DNA of 64,000 nt from Fusibacter paucivorans (lineage in GTDB: Bacteria; Bacillota; Clostridia; Peptostreptococcales; Acidaminobacteraceae): the NCBI RefSeq assembly GCF_018390735.1, contig NZ_JAHBCL010000023.1, forward strand, positions 1 to 64,000. The letters are read 5' to 3'. How positions within the stretch are numbered: position 1 is the stretch's first letter; every line of letters begins with the position of its first letter. The notes under the pieces are model-generated. The model searched no databases and was not told the DNA's origin. It saw only the letters and a program-made list of their open reading frames with translations. Positions 1 to 7,524 of this stretch are shown here, one piece after another. A program made the translations under genes and the position numbers.

Positions 1-63
1 TCACTTGCTTCTCTTCAACAAAGAGAGCTACAGAAAGCGGTATGCATTAACCAAGTAAAGTCG

Positions 64-282
64 TTATCTGGCAATTGTATTTTTAATTGCCATTTCATGT
101 ATTTTATTATTGCCAAATACAAACCATCCTTTTACATCGCCATCGACATTAACTAATTTAGATTTTATTAAAATATTTGAATAAATTTTAGAAATTTCAA
201 ATATCTCTTTAATTCCAATTCCAATGGATGTAATGTAATCAATATGTTCCTTAGTCATTTTATTAATAAAATTTTCGTACAT
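64..282 (-). CDS. Hypothetical cassette protein (cassette 4), 72 aa
   Basis: This is a short, lysine- and isoleucine-rich soluble protein with no domain that I recognise. The start is supported by a GGAG ribosome site five bases upstream of the ATG. The gene lies just downstream, in the cassette direction, of attC1, whose GTTAGGT core begins this cassette. Its stop codon lies within an AGATAAC heptamer that could be the R'' box of a further attC running off the window edge, although that heptamer does not perfectly complement GTTAGGT. It is AT-rich like the other cassette genes. No function can be assigned. Confidence 0.55.
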   Translation of the reverse strand: MYENFINKMTKEHIDYITSIGIGIKEIFEISKIYSNILIKSKLVNVDGDVKGWFVFGNNKIHEMAIKNTIAR

Positions 283-311
283 ATTGTCTCCTCTCTTTTG
301 ATGATAATTTT

Positions 312-434
312 ACCTAACGTTCCCGCGATTCCCGATGTTCCTCTCTTTTAACGCCTCAGCGGAAAAAGTGGCGTATGACTTGCCTCGCAAGGCATGTGAC
401 ATCGAGAGGAATGTTGGGAATCGGCGTGTTAACT
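312..434 (-). repeat. attC-like recombination site 1 (123 bp)
   Basis: This is an imperfect inverted repeat with ends AGTTAAC (R'', 434-428) and GTTAGGT (R', 318-312) read on the minus strand. GTTAGGT fits the integron consensus GTTRRRY exactly. Arms of about 28-31 bases pair through GATTCCC/GGGAATC and an outer-loop block, with a mismatched spacer between, as in attC R and L boxes. The central part has its own small hairpin. It differs from sites 2 and 3 in the block next to the loop (GAGAGGAA instead of GGAAGGAA) and compensates on the other arm, so the stem is kept. Confidence 0.8.
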
Positions 435-513
435 GACGTGCACATGTTTTATCAAATTTTTCAGAACGACTCCATGTTGAACCAAACCTTTTTTAGACGA
501 CACTCAGCGATTG

Positions 514-723
514 TCACTGCGCTTCTAATTGTGAGCTGAGTGGCGGCGACACCCTAGACTCTAAACCAAAACTTCCGGCATCGCACAGCTCAACCAATTC
601 TGGTAAACAATCTGCTAATGACTCCATTATTTCTCAAGAGAAAAACAAATTCGCTTTTCTATTTCTATGTATATATTCGCGAATCACTTCGGGAATCCGC
701 CTGATTATTGATATTTTCATCAT
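514..723 (-). pseudogene. Decayed small ORF in cassette 3
   Basis: One minus-strand frame runs from an ATG at 723 (GGGG a few bases upstream) to a TGA at 634-636. It then stays open in the same frame past an ATG at 627 to a TGA at 514-516. It would encode about 69 residues if the internal TGA were read through. The first part is basic (IIRRIPEVIREYIHRNRK) and the second acidic. It may be a small gene broken by one stop, two tiny genes, or a non-coding cassette. No homology is recognised. It fills most of the interval between attC2 and attC1. Confidence 0.3.
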
Positions 724-739
724 ATTAACCCCGCATGTT

Positions 740-862
740 AGTTAACGTTCCCGCGATTCCCGATGTTCCTTCCTTTTAACGCCTCAGCGGAAAAAGTGGC
801 GCGGTGCTTGCCTCGCAAGCGACGTGTCATCGGAAGGAATGTTGGGAATCGGCGTGTTATAT
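740..862 (-). repeat. attC-like recombination site 2 (123 bp)
   Basis: This site has the same length and architecture as the sites at 312-434 and 1363-1485 and is nearly identical to the latter. Read on the minus strand it runs from ATATAAC (862-856) to GTTAACT (746-740). Its stem has blocks GATTCCC/GGGAATC and TTCCTTCC/GGAAGGAA, and a GCTTGC/GCAAGC side hairpin lies in the variable terminal part. Its ATATAAC pairs perfectly with GTTATAT, the first bases of cassette 2. Confidence 0.82.
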
Positions 863-877
863 GATGGACAAAGTGCA

Positions 878-1282
878 TTATTCATTTTTTCTCCAATACA
901 ATTTAAATATTGATAATATAAAAATTGTTAGCGATGATATGGATAACACATCTATATTATTCAACAAATAGCCATTCATCCATTGTATAATTACCGGAAA
1001 AATTTCAACTAAATAATACTGCAATCTTAATGTACCAAAAAAGAATGATGGAACTAATATTAGTACTATAATCTTATATGAATTAGTATTTCTTTCAATT
1101 AACTTTGACAATATTATCCACATACTTGAATATAAGAATATTAAAATTACACATAAAAACTCATAACCCAGTCCTCGTATCAAATTTGGGATTTTATGAG
1201 TTGCATAAAAAAATAATGCTGCCAAAGAATAAAAAACTACATTCCAAATTAATAGCTCTATTATGTCCTTTTGATTTTTCAT
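878..1282 (-). CDS. Hypothetical membrane protein in cassette 2, 134 aa
   Basis: This small integral membrane protein has about four hydrophobic helices (near residues 10-28, 38-58, 68-86 and 110-128) and short polar loops. No family is recognised. An in-frame TAG lies just upstream of the ATG, so the start is the earliest possible one, but the nearest AAGGA sits only about two bases from the ATG and translation may be weak. The gene is bounded by attC3 upstream and attC2 downstream and is co-directional with the recombinase. Small membrane proteins of unknown function are common cargo in chromosomal integrons. Confidence 0.6.
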   Translation of the reverse strand: MKNQKDIIELLIWNVVFYSLAALFFYATHKIPNLIRGLGYEFLCVILIFLYSSMWIILSKLIERNTNSYKIIVLILVPSFFFGTLRLQYYLVEIFPVIIQWMNGYLLNNIDVLSISSLTIFILSIFKLYWRKNE

Positions 1283-1362
1283 ATCCTTGTCCTATTCTAT
1301 GTATTAATTAATTTTCCATATCAGGAATACAGTTATGTAGGGCCCAACTGACTTTGTCTTTC

Positions 1363-1485
1363 ATATAACGTTCCCGCGATTCCCGATGTTCCTTCCTTTT
1401 AACGCCTCAGCGGAAAAAGTGGCGCGGTGCTTGCCTCGCAAGCGACGTGTCATCAGAAGGAATGTTGGGAATCGGCGTGTTAGCT
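1363..1485 (-). repeat. attC-like recombination site 3 (123 bp)
   Basis: This is the attC-like site nearest the recombinase. On the minus strand it runs from AGCTAAC (1485-1479) to GTTATAT (1369-1363). Its AGCTAAC predicts that cassette 1 should start with GTTAGCT, and exactly that heptamer occurs at 2048-2042. Internal stem blocks are shared with site 2 almost base for base. Confidence 0.82.
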
Positions 1486-1513
1486 GAAGTGCTACCTTAT
1501 ACAAAATATATTG

Positions 1514-1972
1514 TCATCCTTTATCGTCCTCTTTGAAGATATACATATCCATATTTATCGTTGTTCCAGTGATATAACAGAATTCTATAATTTCCTTATT
1601 GAAATAAATAATAGGTTGCTCTTCTCCGTAAATATATGGAACTACAACAATTACATAATTTACATCAAACTTCTCTTTGATTTCTTTTAAAATTTCAATT
1701 TTCCCTTTCAAATTTTTAATAGTGTCCATACATTGAGCTTCCACATCAAGCCTATTGATTTCTGATCTTTCAGCATCCCATGATGAAAACATGTATTGAG
1801 TTCTATTTTTTCTAAAATCACCTTTTTTCCAGAATTTGAACGGTTTTATTCCAAGTCGCTCTGTAATGTAATCAGGATCAAAGTCTCCATTTTCATTTGC
1901 CACTAATCCACGGTTGCCAATCACTCCATTACTTTCGATGCCAAAATAAGTATATGTCTTTGTTTTCTCCAT
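1514..1972 (-). CDS. DUF4279-like protein in cassette 1, 152 aa
   Basis: The sequence has the layout I associate with DUF4279: a segment FDPDYITERLGIKPFKFWKKGD near residues 31-52, an SSWD block after it, a helical middle, and a hydrophobic C-terminal strand ending in NMDMYIF. DUF4279 proteins are small, of unknown biochemistry, and frequently found in accessory loci. The family call is from pattern memory and was not searched. The start is supported by AAAGAGG seven bases before the ATG. As the first cassette after the attI-like core, it could be expressed by read-through from the recombinase gene. Confidence 0.55.
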   Translation of the reverse strand: MEKTKTYTYFGIESNGVIGNRGLVANENGDFDPDYITERLGIKPFKFWKKGDFRKNRTQYMFSSWDAERSEINRLDVEAQCMDTIKNLKGKIEILKEIKEKFDVNYVIVVVPYIYGEEQPIIYFNKEIIEFCYITGTTINMDMYIFKEDDKG

Positions 1973-2041
1973 ATTATACCTCTTTTTTACTAACTAGTTT
2001 TTAATATCATTAGAAGCGAAGTTCCCATTAGGTAGCATTTT

Positions 2042-2114
2042 AGCTAACTCCCATATTCCCGAATCACTTTTTAATGAATCCAATATCCAGTGGAAGTACG
2101 ATGTAGTTCGGGAA
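2042..2114 (-). other. Candidate attI site of the cassette array
   Basis: GTTAGCT on the minus strand (2048-2042) is the exact heptamer predicted by the R'' box of attC3, so it marks the 5' edge of cassette 1. The flank on the recombinase side reads TCGGGAAT then GGGA then GTTA, which resembles the L'-R' arm of the attC sites (TCGGGAAT, GGGAAC, GTTA). A second copy of the octamer lies inverted: TTCCCGAA at 2056-2063 and TTCGGGAA at 2107-2114. A 64-codon frame with a TTG start spans this stretch, but it is probably not coding. Confidence 0.7.
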
Positions 2115-2190
2115 AAACCCATGTGTAAGTATTCGACAAAAAAAGACAAACTCCTTCCACATCCTGTAACTTTCTGAATTTTATGCAAAT

Positions 2191-3501
2191 TTATAAATCA
2201 TCTAGTGGATTGGCAATTTTCTGTATGGTTTGTGTCGTTACATGTGTATAAATCTCAGTCGTTTTGCTGCTAGCATGCCCTAAGAGTTCTTGAATTATGC
2301 GAATATCAACGCCTGTATCCAATAAGTGTGTCGCAAAGCTGTGTCTTAAACTGTGAAAAGTAGCTTCGTGTGTTATTCCAGCTTTTTCTTTTGCATCATT
2401 GAATACCGTCTGTAAAGTTCTCGATGTAATCCCACCAGAGCGGTTTTGATTTTCAAAAAGCCACTCATATGGATGATATTTTTCTTCGTAACGTTCTAAC
2501 TGTACCGCCATCTTTTTCGACAGCGGCACAATACGATCTTTCCTTCCCTTTGACTGTCTTATGGTAATAATCCCGCGCTCCCGATGAATATCTGAAACTT
2601 TTAAATTGGCAACTTCACTAACACGCATGCCGCATGAATAGCCTAACATCAGTACGGTTTGATGCTTAATGTTTTCAGTCACATCAATGATTGCTTTGAC
2701 CTCCTCCTTGCTCAAAACCTTTGGTAACTTAAATTCTCTTTTCGGCCGTACAAGCTCCAAATAGCCGTCACTTAGCAAACCTTGCTGTTTAGCAAATAAT
2801 TTCAAGGCATTAATTGCTTGGTTGCAATATGCATGGCTACACTTTCTGTTTTCAAGCAATTCAATCATATATGTATTGACTAACGTCACATTCATTTGAC
2901 CTTTACTGAATGCTAGAAAACGATCGACATTCGTCACATAATTTTTTATGGTTTGCCGGCTATATCCTGCCTGCATCATATAACGCCGCATTTGCGTCAG
3001 CGACTTTACAATGCGTATTTCAAGCGTGGTATCTTTGTCCATTTCACGATTAGGATGATAGGCATGCCCCCTCTTACTCAATGATTTCTCTGCATAACCA
3101 TTCCCGCCACGGTTTTTCATCTTCTGCTGCTCAGTAAAATGATCTTCAGAAACACGATTATCATTACGGCTAATTTTATTATTCATATGATGTGCTTTGT
3201 TCATATTTGGGATATCATCATCCCCAGAATCAATCGTTCGATAAGCACGTAAATAGCTATCTGAATTTTCATTCTGATAATATCCATCTGAATGCAACGA
3301 TTTCACACTTCGCATGCCTATGCGATCTCCATTGACCTCTGATTGGAGCGCCTTTAATACACTAAACTTTTTCATTGGAAATGTCCAAACACACCTTATG
3401 GCATCCCAACGCCCGCCTCCAATTTCCCTTAATGCATCAACGACATCAGCCTGATAAGGAAATTTAACAACAACTAAATTTTTCTCTTTCCAAATATCCA
3501 T
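2191..3501 (-). CDS. Tyrosine recombinase of the cassette array, HARP-like N-terminus
   Basis: This is a site-specific tyrosine recombinase of 436 aa. Catalytic residues are visible as R293 (GMRVSEV), K321 (GRKDR), H383 and R386 (HSLRH), H409 (LLGHAS) and nucleophile Y418 (YTHV). A SAM-like core-binding domain spans about 163-250, and the protein ends in NPLDDL. From K321 to H383 there are 62 residues. In IntI1 (K171 to H277) there are 106 and in XerD (K172 to H244) 72, so the IntI-specific insertion is absent. Residues 8-52 (KFPYQADVVDALREI, then RWD and WTFP) resemble a HARP-type domain, followed by a polar linker to about 150. AAAGGA lies eight bases before the ATG. The gene points toward the cassettes. 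Confidence 0.85.
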   Translation of the reverse strand: MDIWKEKNLVVVKFPYQADVVDALREIGGGRWDAIRCVWTFPMKKFSVLKALQSEVNGDRIGMRSVKSLHSDGYYQNENSDSYLRAYRTIDSGDDDIPNMNKAHHMNNKISRNDNRVSEDHFTEQQKMKNRGGNGYAEKSLSKRGHAYHPNREMDKDTTLEIRIVKSLTQMRRYMMQAGYSRQTIKNYVTNVDRFLAFSKGQMNVTLVNTYMIELLENRKCSHAYCNQAINALKLFAKQQGLLSDGYLELVRPKREFKLPKVLSKEEVKAIIDVTENIKHQTVLMLGYSCGMRVSEVANLKVSDIHRERGIITIRQSKGRKDRIVPLSKKMAVQLERYEEKYHPYEWLFENQNRSGGITSRTLQTVFNDAKEKAGITHEATFHSLRHSFATHLLDTGVDIRIIQELLGHASSKTTEIYTHVTTQTIQKIANPLDDL

Positions 3502-4042
3502 AACAATAATCCTTTCATCATCAAAATATCGAACAAAACCTCACAATCTATCGCTATTGCGAATTGAAACACAGACAAATTGCAAATCAACAAATGCTTT
3601 TCCATATTATACCATTTATTTCTTTTTGATTCTATTTAATCAATGCGTTAATCAATACATTTAGATATATTTCAACACTATTTCATGTTCAACACATTTC
3701 AAGTTCAACACTATTTCAAATGCGTTAGACAATTGCATTATAATTATAAGTTAATCCTTTGCCGCAAAATTTTGAATTAGCGTCTATAATAGGATCTACA
3801 TATCAGGGCAAAAATATTAGAATTTGAATGACATATAACACCTCACATAGCCTTTGAAGCATTGTTACTTTAGAAGCCAATGTTCATACACATGAATCCA
3901 AATAGCATCTTTGGACATCACTTCATACGCGAGCACCAACGATTAACTAAGAATCAAAAAAATAGATCATCGTAACACGATGGCCTATTTCTTAACACTA
4001 TGTTATTTTGTTTTATTTTTAATCTGATTTTTTTCGTTTGGT
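3502..4042. other. Intergenic region with recombinase promoter and short repeats
   Basis: This 541-bp gap lies upstream of the recombinase. On the minus strand a TATAAT (3611-3606) suggests a -10 box about 105 bases before the start codon, with no good -35. At about 3668-3725 the unit TTCAACAC-ATTTCA recurs about three times. I looked for a LexA/DinR box, which controls IntI in Proteobacteria, and found only a lone CGAAC with no GTTCG partner. No gene is evident. Confidence 0.5.
3954..3990 (-). terminator. Rho-independent terminator after the AraC-family gene
   Basis: Read on the minus strand, a stem AAATAGGCCATCG, loop TGTTA, arm CGATGATCTATTT is followed by a run of T. It lies about 50 bases past the stop codon of the AraC-family gene and separates it from the recombinase. 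Confidence 0.7.
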
Positions 4043-4903
4043 TTATTTTTCGTCAGGTTTCTTCATAACGGGAATCCAAACTTCATAAAGTGCATTCTCC
4101 GGGTCAGCATTAAAGTAGACTTCAATGTCAGGGGCATTAGCATATTCGTATCCGGAAGTCGGAAGCCATTCTGTTACAATGCGTTTTTCAAGCATCTGTA
4201 TAGACTGTGCATTGCCTTTTCCCGGAAAAATTGCCCACGTCGCTTCCGGTACCGTATAAGCCTCATATGCGTCGCCAATGTCTGCGGAACTCGCAACGCC
4301 GATATAGTATCGCCAAGCTTCCAGTTCATTGCAAACACTTACACCTAATACCGCTTTTGGTTCAGCATCCATCAATGTGACTAAGTGGCCGACGGTTCCG
4401 TCCATTGCCATTTTCTGCCACATCCCCGGCACAATTTCAAAATTCTCTTCAATATTGCTCAAAAGTGGGTGCGAAATGCCAATCATTCTAAATGGTTCTT
4501 TCTTTTCAATCCTATACGTCATTTCAGCTTCTCCTTTAATGATTATTTTGAAGCTGATCGCTGGGAATGCTTTAATCTCAACGCCCTCGTCCCTTGCTTT
4601 TGACGGTGTGATCCCGTGAATATTCTGAAAGGCACGCGTAAATGCCGTCGGCGATTCATAACCGTATTTCAGCGCAACATCCAAAACGCGCACTTCCCGA
4701 TTTTTCAAATCCACTGCAGCCAGAGACATCCTGCGTCGCCGTATGTACTCAGAAAGAGGCATGCCAGCCATGTAAGAAAACATCCGCTGAAAATGATATA
4801 CTGAACAGCACGCTTTTTGTGCAAGCACCTCATATGCAATTTCACCTGTCAAATGTGCTTCGAGATACGCCATCGCATCATTTAATCGATCAATCCATTC
4901 CAT
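4043..4903 (-). CDS. AraC-family regulator with GyrI-like effector domain
   Basis: This 286-aa transcription regulator has two AraC helix-turn-helix motifs at its N-terminus (about residues 1-105, including HFQRMFSYMAGMPLSEYIRRRR and ALKYGYESPTAFTRAFQ). They are followed by a GyrI-like/AraC effector-binding domain (about 125-285) of the SoxS/Rob/BmrR type, which usually binds small hydrophobic ligands. I start at ATGGAATGG (4903) because AGGAG lies eight bases before it; the frame opens eight codons earlier without a ribosome site. The gene is a single transcription unit ending at the hairpin at 3954-3990. Its target genes are unknown. Confidence 0.85.
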   Translation of the reverse strand: MEWIDRLNDAMAYLEAHLTGEIAYEVLAQKACCSVYHFQRMFSYMAGMPLSEYIRRRRMSLAAVDLKNREVRVLDVALKYGYESPTAFTRAFQNIHGITPSKARDEGVEIKAFPAISFKIIIKGEAEMTYRIEKKEPFRMIGISHPLLSNIEENFEIVPGMWQKMAMDGTVGHLVTLMDAEPKAVLGVSVCNELEAWRYYIGVASSADIGDAYEAYTVPEATWAIFPGKGNAQSIQMLEKRIVTEWLPTSGYEYANAPDIEVYFNADPENALYEVWIPVMKKPDEK

Positions 4904-5021
4904 CTCATCAACTCCTGTACTCATCATACTAAAAGGCCATGTCTATGTCCTCTCAATCCATGCACCAAAATGCGCGTTTGCCGTATAGATTCTAACATAA
5001 TAATCATTTTAGAATACTTAA

Positions 5022-5275
5022 GCTCACTTAGATCACTTAGATCACTTAGATCACTTAGATCACTTAGATCACTTAGATCACTTAGATCACTTAGATCACT
5101 TAGATCACTTAAATCACTTAGATCACCAGATCGCCTAGATCGCCAGATCGCCAGATCGCCAGATCGCCAGATCGCCAGATCGCCTAGATCGCCAGATCGC
5201 CAGATCGCCAGATCGCCAGATCGCCAGATCGCCAGATCGCCAGATCGCCAGATCGCCAGATCGCTTAGATCACCT
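5022..5275. repeat. Tandem 9-bp/8-bp GATC-rich microsatellite
   Basis: About ten units of the 9-mer CTTAGATCA switch at about 5121 into units of the 8-mer AGATCGCC, with occasional 9-bp units (AGATCGCCT). I count 28 GATC tetramers between 5031 and 5271. The array lies in the 475-bp gap between two minus-strand genes. It yields long frames on both strands (LRS and DLS repeats), which are artefacts of the repeat. No gene is evident elsewhere in the gap. Confidence 0.9.
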
Positions 5276-5402
5276 AGATTGTTTTGATCCGTAAGACCCT
5301 CGATCACTTTTTGATAGTTTTAGACTATTTTATCATTTTTGCAGGTTTACAGGTATTGCTTCTGATGATTTACAATTTAAATGGGAGTGATCGCTTTTAA
5401 TC

Positions 5403-6956
5403 TCACGGCGTTTTTTTAACTGCCAGCAGCTTTTGCCTTGCCATAACGTTTTCTAGCGTATCTTGAAGTGTCCCTTCTGTGCTGGATAACACATTACTCT
5501 GGTCAAAGAGATAGGTTGACAGTTCATTTTTCAGCCTGATATCATCAGTTGCATCACGGAGTGTCATCGCTGTCGAAATACCGCCTGCACGTGCGCGATA
5601 AAGCATTTCTACATCAAACTTATTAAGGGTTCCCGCTAAATAGCGATTGGCATTATATTGAACCACTAGACTGTCAGGATTGGCAACCAACAGCGCACAA
5701 AACATCAGAACACCTGAGATCACACCAATTCTAAATAGATCAAATGATCGCCTCTGATAGATAATAATACCAATAAAGATACCCACCATCCAAAACATCA
5801 GAACACATGGCAAAAGTCGTTTCATCGAAAGACCATAAGCATTAATATACAAAATCATTTTGCTCAAAGCAGTAATGATAAAAACGAGTGTCATTACCGC
5901 CATCAGTGCATTTAGCCATTTTAAAACATTTTTTTTAACTTGTTCCACCGCTGATAGAGCGTTGGCAAAACCCAAAATTATCAAATTGATCATAGCAATT
6001 TTAACGAGTTCAAAAAAACCTTTGCGCGCATATTCAGAGTAGATTTCCATACCATCCGGTAGTTTCCCTGAAAAGGCAGAAAAATAATAGGGCAACTGAC
6101 TGCCAATGAAAACAGCATAAAGCAATACAACCATCCCAAGTGTCAAAAAAACAGTCATCTGCGGAATCATTCTGAAATCTTTGTAATTAGACTCAAGCTT
6201 TTCAAGCTTAAGCATTTCAGCATCACGCCAATAATAGCTGCCCGCCAGTAACCCGAAAAAATAAAACGAAACTGGAACCGCCAAGATCAAGTTAAGTACA
6301 TTGCCCATTGCGTCATCTTCGAACCATGAAAACTGATCGATCACGCCACCAACAATCTTTGCAAAACCACCACTATCAGCTGATAATAACAGAGGTACCA
6401 CAATGATAAAAATTAAACCCGTTATCGCAATTGCCAATACAAAAGATCCCAGCTGTTTGTGATTTGTCTTTGTTTTCCCTGAAAACTGTGTTAAAGTCCG
6501 CATCTGCAAATCCATATGCCGAAATGGCGTTCGCACCAAACTCTGCACACCATCTGTTAAAAACCATGAACCCGTTTGTCCCGTTACAAGCCTTCCCGCA
6601 GCAGCCGTTACAGCATACGCCGCACTGCATATAAGAAAAAATCCGGACCACGGTCTCAATCCCGGATTGCCATAAACGCCAAAACTCATTCCCGTGAGCA
6701 AAACGACGCCAATCCAAAATAGACCGGGCTTCATTTGAAAAATGTCTTTTTTAATAAAATATACCATCATCGTTATACAAAAAAGGATTGTAAACAGTGA
6801 AACACCAAACCCTCGCCATTCAAAAAATACCCAGCGAATAAATAAAAAGCCTAAAATAGCGACTGCCAATGCTAATTTAAGATCCACTGAATCCGCCGTA
6901 AATTGTACTTGCTTCTTTATTGTTAATTGCCTATTGTCCATCATATCAACTGCCAT
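5403..6956 (-). CDS. DUF4153/DUF4173-type polytopic membrane protein
   Basis: This 517-aa membrane protein has about 12 hydrophobic segments. The stretch EYARKGFFELVKIAMINLIILG near residue 310 matches the ARxGFFEL signature of the DUF4173/DUF4153 group. Members are often encoded beside regulators of membrane or cell-envelope genes, and their function is not established. The start ATGGCAGTTG has AAAGGGG six bases upstream. The gene stands alone: a repeat-filled gap lies on each side. The C-terminal ~80 residues are polar and probably cytoplasmic. The family call rests on the signature and the topology. Confidence 0.7.
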   Translation of the reverse strand: MAVDMMDNRQLTIKKQVQFTADSVDLKLALAVAILGFLFIRWVFFEWRGFGVSLFTILFCITMMVYFIKKDIFQMKPGLFWIGVVLLTGMSFGVYGNPGLRPWSGFFLICSAAYAVTAAAGRLVTGQTGSWFLTDGVQSLVRTPFRHMDLQMRTLTQFSGKTKTNHKQLGSFVLAIAITGLIFIIVVPLLLSADSGGFAKIVGGVIDQFSWFEDDAMGNVLNLILAVPVSFYFFGLLAGSYYWRDAEMLKLEKLESNYKDFRMIPQMTVFLTLGMVVLLYAVFIGSQLPYYFSAFSGKLPDGMEIYSEYARKGFFELVKIAMINLIILGFANALSAVEQVKKNVLKWLNALMAVMTLVFIITALSKMILYINAYGLSMKRLLPCVLMFWMVGIFIGIIIYQRRSFDLFRIGVISGVLMFCALLVANPDSLVVQYNANRYLAGTLNKFDVEMLYRARAGGISTAMTLRDATDDIRLKNELSTYLFDQSNVLSSTEGTLQDTLENVMARQKLLAVKKTP

Positions 6957-7154
6957 CTGATGCCCCTTTCAAACTTATTCTTGAACACGATCGTTTCTCA
7001 GTAGTAGTATAGCATCAGAAATAATGATATGCAATATATATTTATTGTTTTTCGATATATTTATATCCTTTATCATGTTGTTGTGATATGTTTATCCTTT
7101 TGATCTTTGCCCTTATCGCCTTTTCTTACACCTAATTTGCGCCTATTTCGTATC

Positions 7155-7318
7155 TGTCATACACCTAACTTGCACTGCACCTTCTCACGCCTGTCTTACA
7201 CCTGACTTGCGCTGCACCTTTCTCGCGACTGTCTTACACCTAACTTGTGCTGCACCTTTCTCGCGACTGTCTTACACCTAACTTGCGCTGCACCTTTCTC
7301 GCGACTGTCTTACACCTT
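7155..7318. repeat. Degenerate 38-bp tandem repeat
   Basis: About three and a half copies of a 38-bp unit carry CGCGACTGTCTTACACC followed by TAACTTGCGCTGCACC; earlier copies (from about 7125) are more diverged. The array occupies part of the 568-bp gap between the DUF4153-type gene and the XRE gene. No open frame of note is present. Confidence 0.8.
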
Positions 7319-7411
7319 TCATTTTGCACTTAAAAGATATTTAATCCCTTTTGAACTGTGAACTGCAGTTACAGATCCTAATACGCATACCTGAACCTTT
7401 TAAATTTTTAA

Positions 7412-7446
7412 ACACAAAAAACAGGTGTCTTCAATAACACCTGTTC
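7412..7446 (-). terminator. Terminator of the DUF2975-XRE operon
   Basis: On the minus strand the stem AACAGGTGT, loop TATTGAAG, arm ACACCTGTT runs into a T6 tract about 80 bases past the XRE stop codon. Confidence 0.8.
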
Positions 7447-7524
7447 TACCGTCTATCATATCATTCAAATCGCTTTTACCCTTCTCACTGCCAAAACAAT
7501 TTGGAATATAACACCGCTTCGTCG

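Larger units (their letters stand above)
1..3640 (-). mobile_element. Integron-like gene-cassette array with tyrosine recombinase
   Basis: Read on the minus strand, the order is recombinase gene, attI-like core, cassette 1 (DUF4279 gene), attC3, cassette 2 (membrane protein), attC2, cassette 3 (decayed small ORF), attC1, cassette 4 (72-aa protein), and then the window edge. The three attC-like sites are all 123 bp long. Each cassette starts with a GTTANNT 7-mer that is the exact reverse complement of the ANNTAAC 7-mer at the start of its own downstream attC. That match is expected if each cassette entered as a circle. All genes point the same way. The array continues beyond position 1. The recombinase is not a canonical IntI, so this is called integron-like. 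The other main reading is an integron relic mobilised by an IntI encoded elsewhere. Confidence 0.8.

Noticed and set aside
312-1485. CRISPR array
   Set aside because: The repeats are 123 bp, spaced by gene-sized segments, and are imperfect palindromes; no cas genes are present.
1994-2188. 64-codon minus-strand frame after the recombinase
   Set aside because: It starts with TTG without a ribosome site and runs through the predicted attI core, so it is probably chance.
3525-3540. LexA/DinR box upstream of the recombinase
   Set aside because: Only a CGAAC half-site is present; the GTTCG partner at the right spacing is missing.
4924-5307. Open frames on both strands with DLS, LRS and DRQIARSP repeats
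   Set aside because: They follow directly from the 9-bp and 8-bp tandem units and have no independent coding signal.
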